From Pelagibacterium luteolum (GTDB lineage Bacteria > Pseudomonadota > Alphaproteobacteria > Rhizobiales > Devosiaceae), in NCBI RefSeq assembly GCF_900100665.1, contig NZ_FNCS01000016.1, positions 1 through 64,000 of the forward strand: a stretch of DNA of 64,000 bases, given 5' to 3'. Shown one piece after another: positions 63,386 to 64,000 of the stretch. Numbering within the stretch: position 1 is the stretch's first letter; each line of letters opens with the position of its first letter. Position numbers and translations under genes: made by a program. The notes beneath the pieces were generated by a model. It saw only the letters and a program-made list of their open reading frames with translations, made no database searches and had not been told where the DNA came from.

Positions 63386-64000
63386 GCCGCCCTTTGCGTT
63401 CATTCATCAAACCGCAGTTCATCGCGCTGGCCTTGATCCTGCTTTTGAACTGGATCTTGTTTCCCGGCTTTTTCAACCTCTTCTTTCGCGATGGCCGTCT
63501 CTATGGATCGCTGATCGATGTGCTGAACCGCGGCGCCCCTGTGGCCATCCTCGCGATCGGGATGACGGCGGTGATTGCGACGCGTGGGATTGATCTTTCA
63601 GTCGGAGCCGTCATGGCAATCGCTGGAGCCGTAGCAGCCACCATGGTGGGCGACGGTCATCCGCTGTTTCTTGTCATCATGGCTGCGCTCGCCGCCGGGC
63701 TCGTCTGCGGGCTTTGGAACGGTTCGCTCGTGGCGCTTTTGGGTCTGCAACCGATTATCGCTACGCTTATTCTGATGGTCGCTGGACGGGGCATCGCCCA
63801 GACCATCACCGAAGGCTTTATTGTAACGTTCAACGACCCCGGCCTGATCTTCATGGGGTCTGGCTCGATATTGGGCCTGCCGACGCCCATTATCATCATG
63901 GTGACCCTCGCTGCGCTTGCGACTGCGGCCTTCCGCTTGACCGCATTGGGTCTTTTCGTCGAGGCCATCGGCGTCAACCGATCGGCATCTACCTATGCCG
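63382..64000 (+). CDS. ytfT: Sugar ABC transporter permease (YtfT-like), partial
   Basis: The first 206 residues show a membrane protein of the YtfT/RbsC type: IAIGMTAVIATRGIDLSVGA and LNWILFPGFFNLFF. The gene runs off the right edge. With the two genes before it, it completes a YtfQRT-like importer. Confidence 0.9.
   Translation, partial: MSRPLRSFIKPQFIALALILLLNWILFPGFFNLFFRDGRLYGSLIDVLNRGAPVAILAIGMTAVIATRGIDLSVGAVMAIAGAVAATMVGDGHPLFLVIMAALAAGLVCGLWNGSLVALLGLQPIIATLILMVAGRGIAQTITEGFIVTFNDPGLIFMGSGSILGLPTPIIIMVTLAALATAAFRLTALGLFVEAIGVNRSASTYA

Overview
The window comes from a high-GC alphaproteobacterium, most likely a member of the Hyphomicrobiales (Rhizobiales). The evidence is protein character only: paired Ku genes, RbsA/YtfR-type and MsmX-type sugar transporters, large catalase, and mobile-element genes of the kind common in sphingomonads and rhizobia. 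No rRNA or species marker is present, so the genus is left open.

Positions 1 to about 33,942 are one end of an integrated mobile element (ICE or genomic island), coded almost wholly on the minus strand. It carries a replication-initiator (RepA/RPA) gene whose 3' end is occupied by an IS21-type insertion sequence running off the left edge, then an AlpA-like regulator, DUF2285 proteins, an XRE regulator, a PIN/RHH toxin-antitoxin pair, SSB, a SLOG-type DUF2493 protein, a Toprim primase-like protein, a very large methyltransferase-helicase of the strawberry-notch type (frameshifted), a run of small orphan genes, a ParB-like protein, DUF2958, ArdC and a tyrosine integrase. The right boundary is a 45-nt 3' half of tRNA-Arg(CCG) at 33,943-33,987; the intact tRNA should lie to the left of the window. 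No conjugation (type IV secretion) genes are inside the window.

Nested in this island, an 8.9-kb element (21,769-30,715) has split ardC. It carries three overlapping tyrosine recombinase genes (a recombinase-in-trio or RIT arrangement), about 100-bp terminal inverted repeats, CACCTC hexamers on both flanks, and cargo: an unassigned protein, an AhpD-like protein, two small membrane proteins, an orphan NuoB, a divergent TetR regulator and a broken IS1182-type transposase. Many island genes share a 5' leader design, a GC-rich hairpin directly upstream of the ribosome binding site.

From 34 kb onward the sequence looks chromosomal: a DNA-repair cluster (two convergent Ku genes, DUF3606, exonuclease III); a ribose-type ABC transporter with a LacI regulator; a DUF892 protein with a KatE-type catalase; a minus-strand amino-sugar operon (GntR regulator, NanE, NanK-like ROK kinase, binding protein, two permeases, no ATPase); a plus-strand operon reading away from it (LacI regulator, FAD oxidoreductase, binding protein, two permeases, MsmX-type ATPase); an MDR oxidoreductase with a cytochrome P450; and a YtfQRT-like sugar transporter that runs off the right edge. 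The transporters look like separate sugar-uptake modules, each with its own operator palindrome; the ATPase of the 51-58 kb operon may also serve the ATPase-less transporter next to it.
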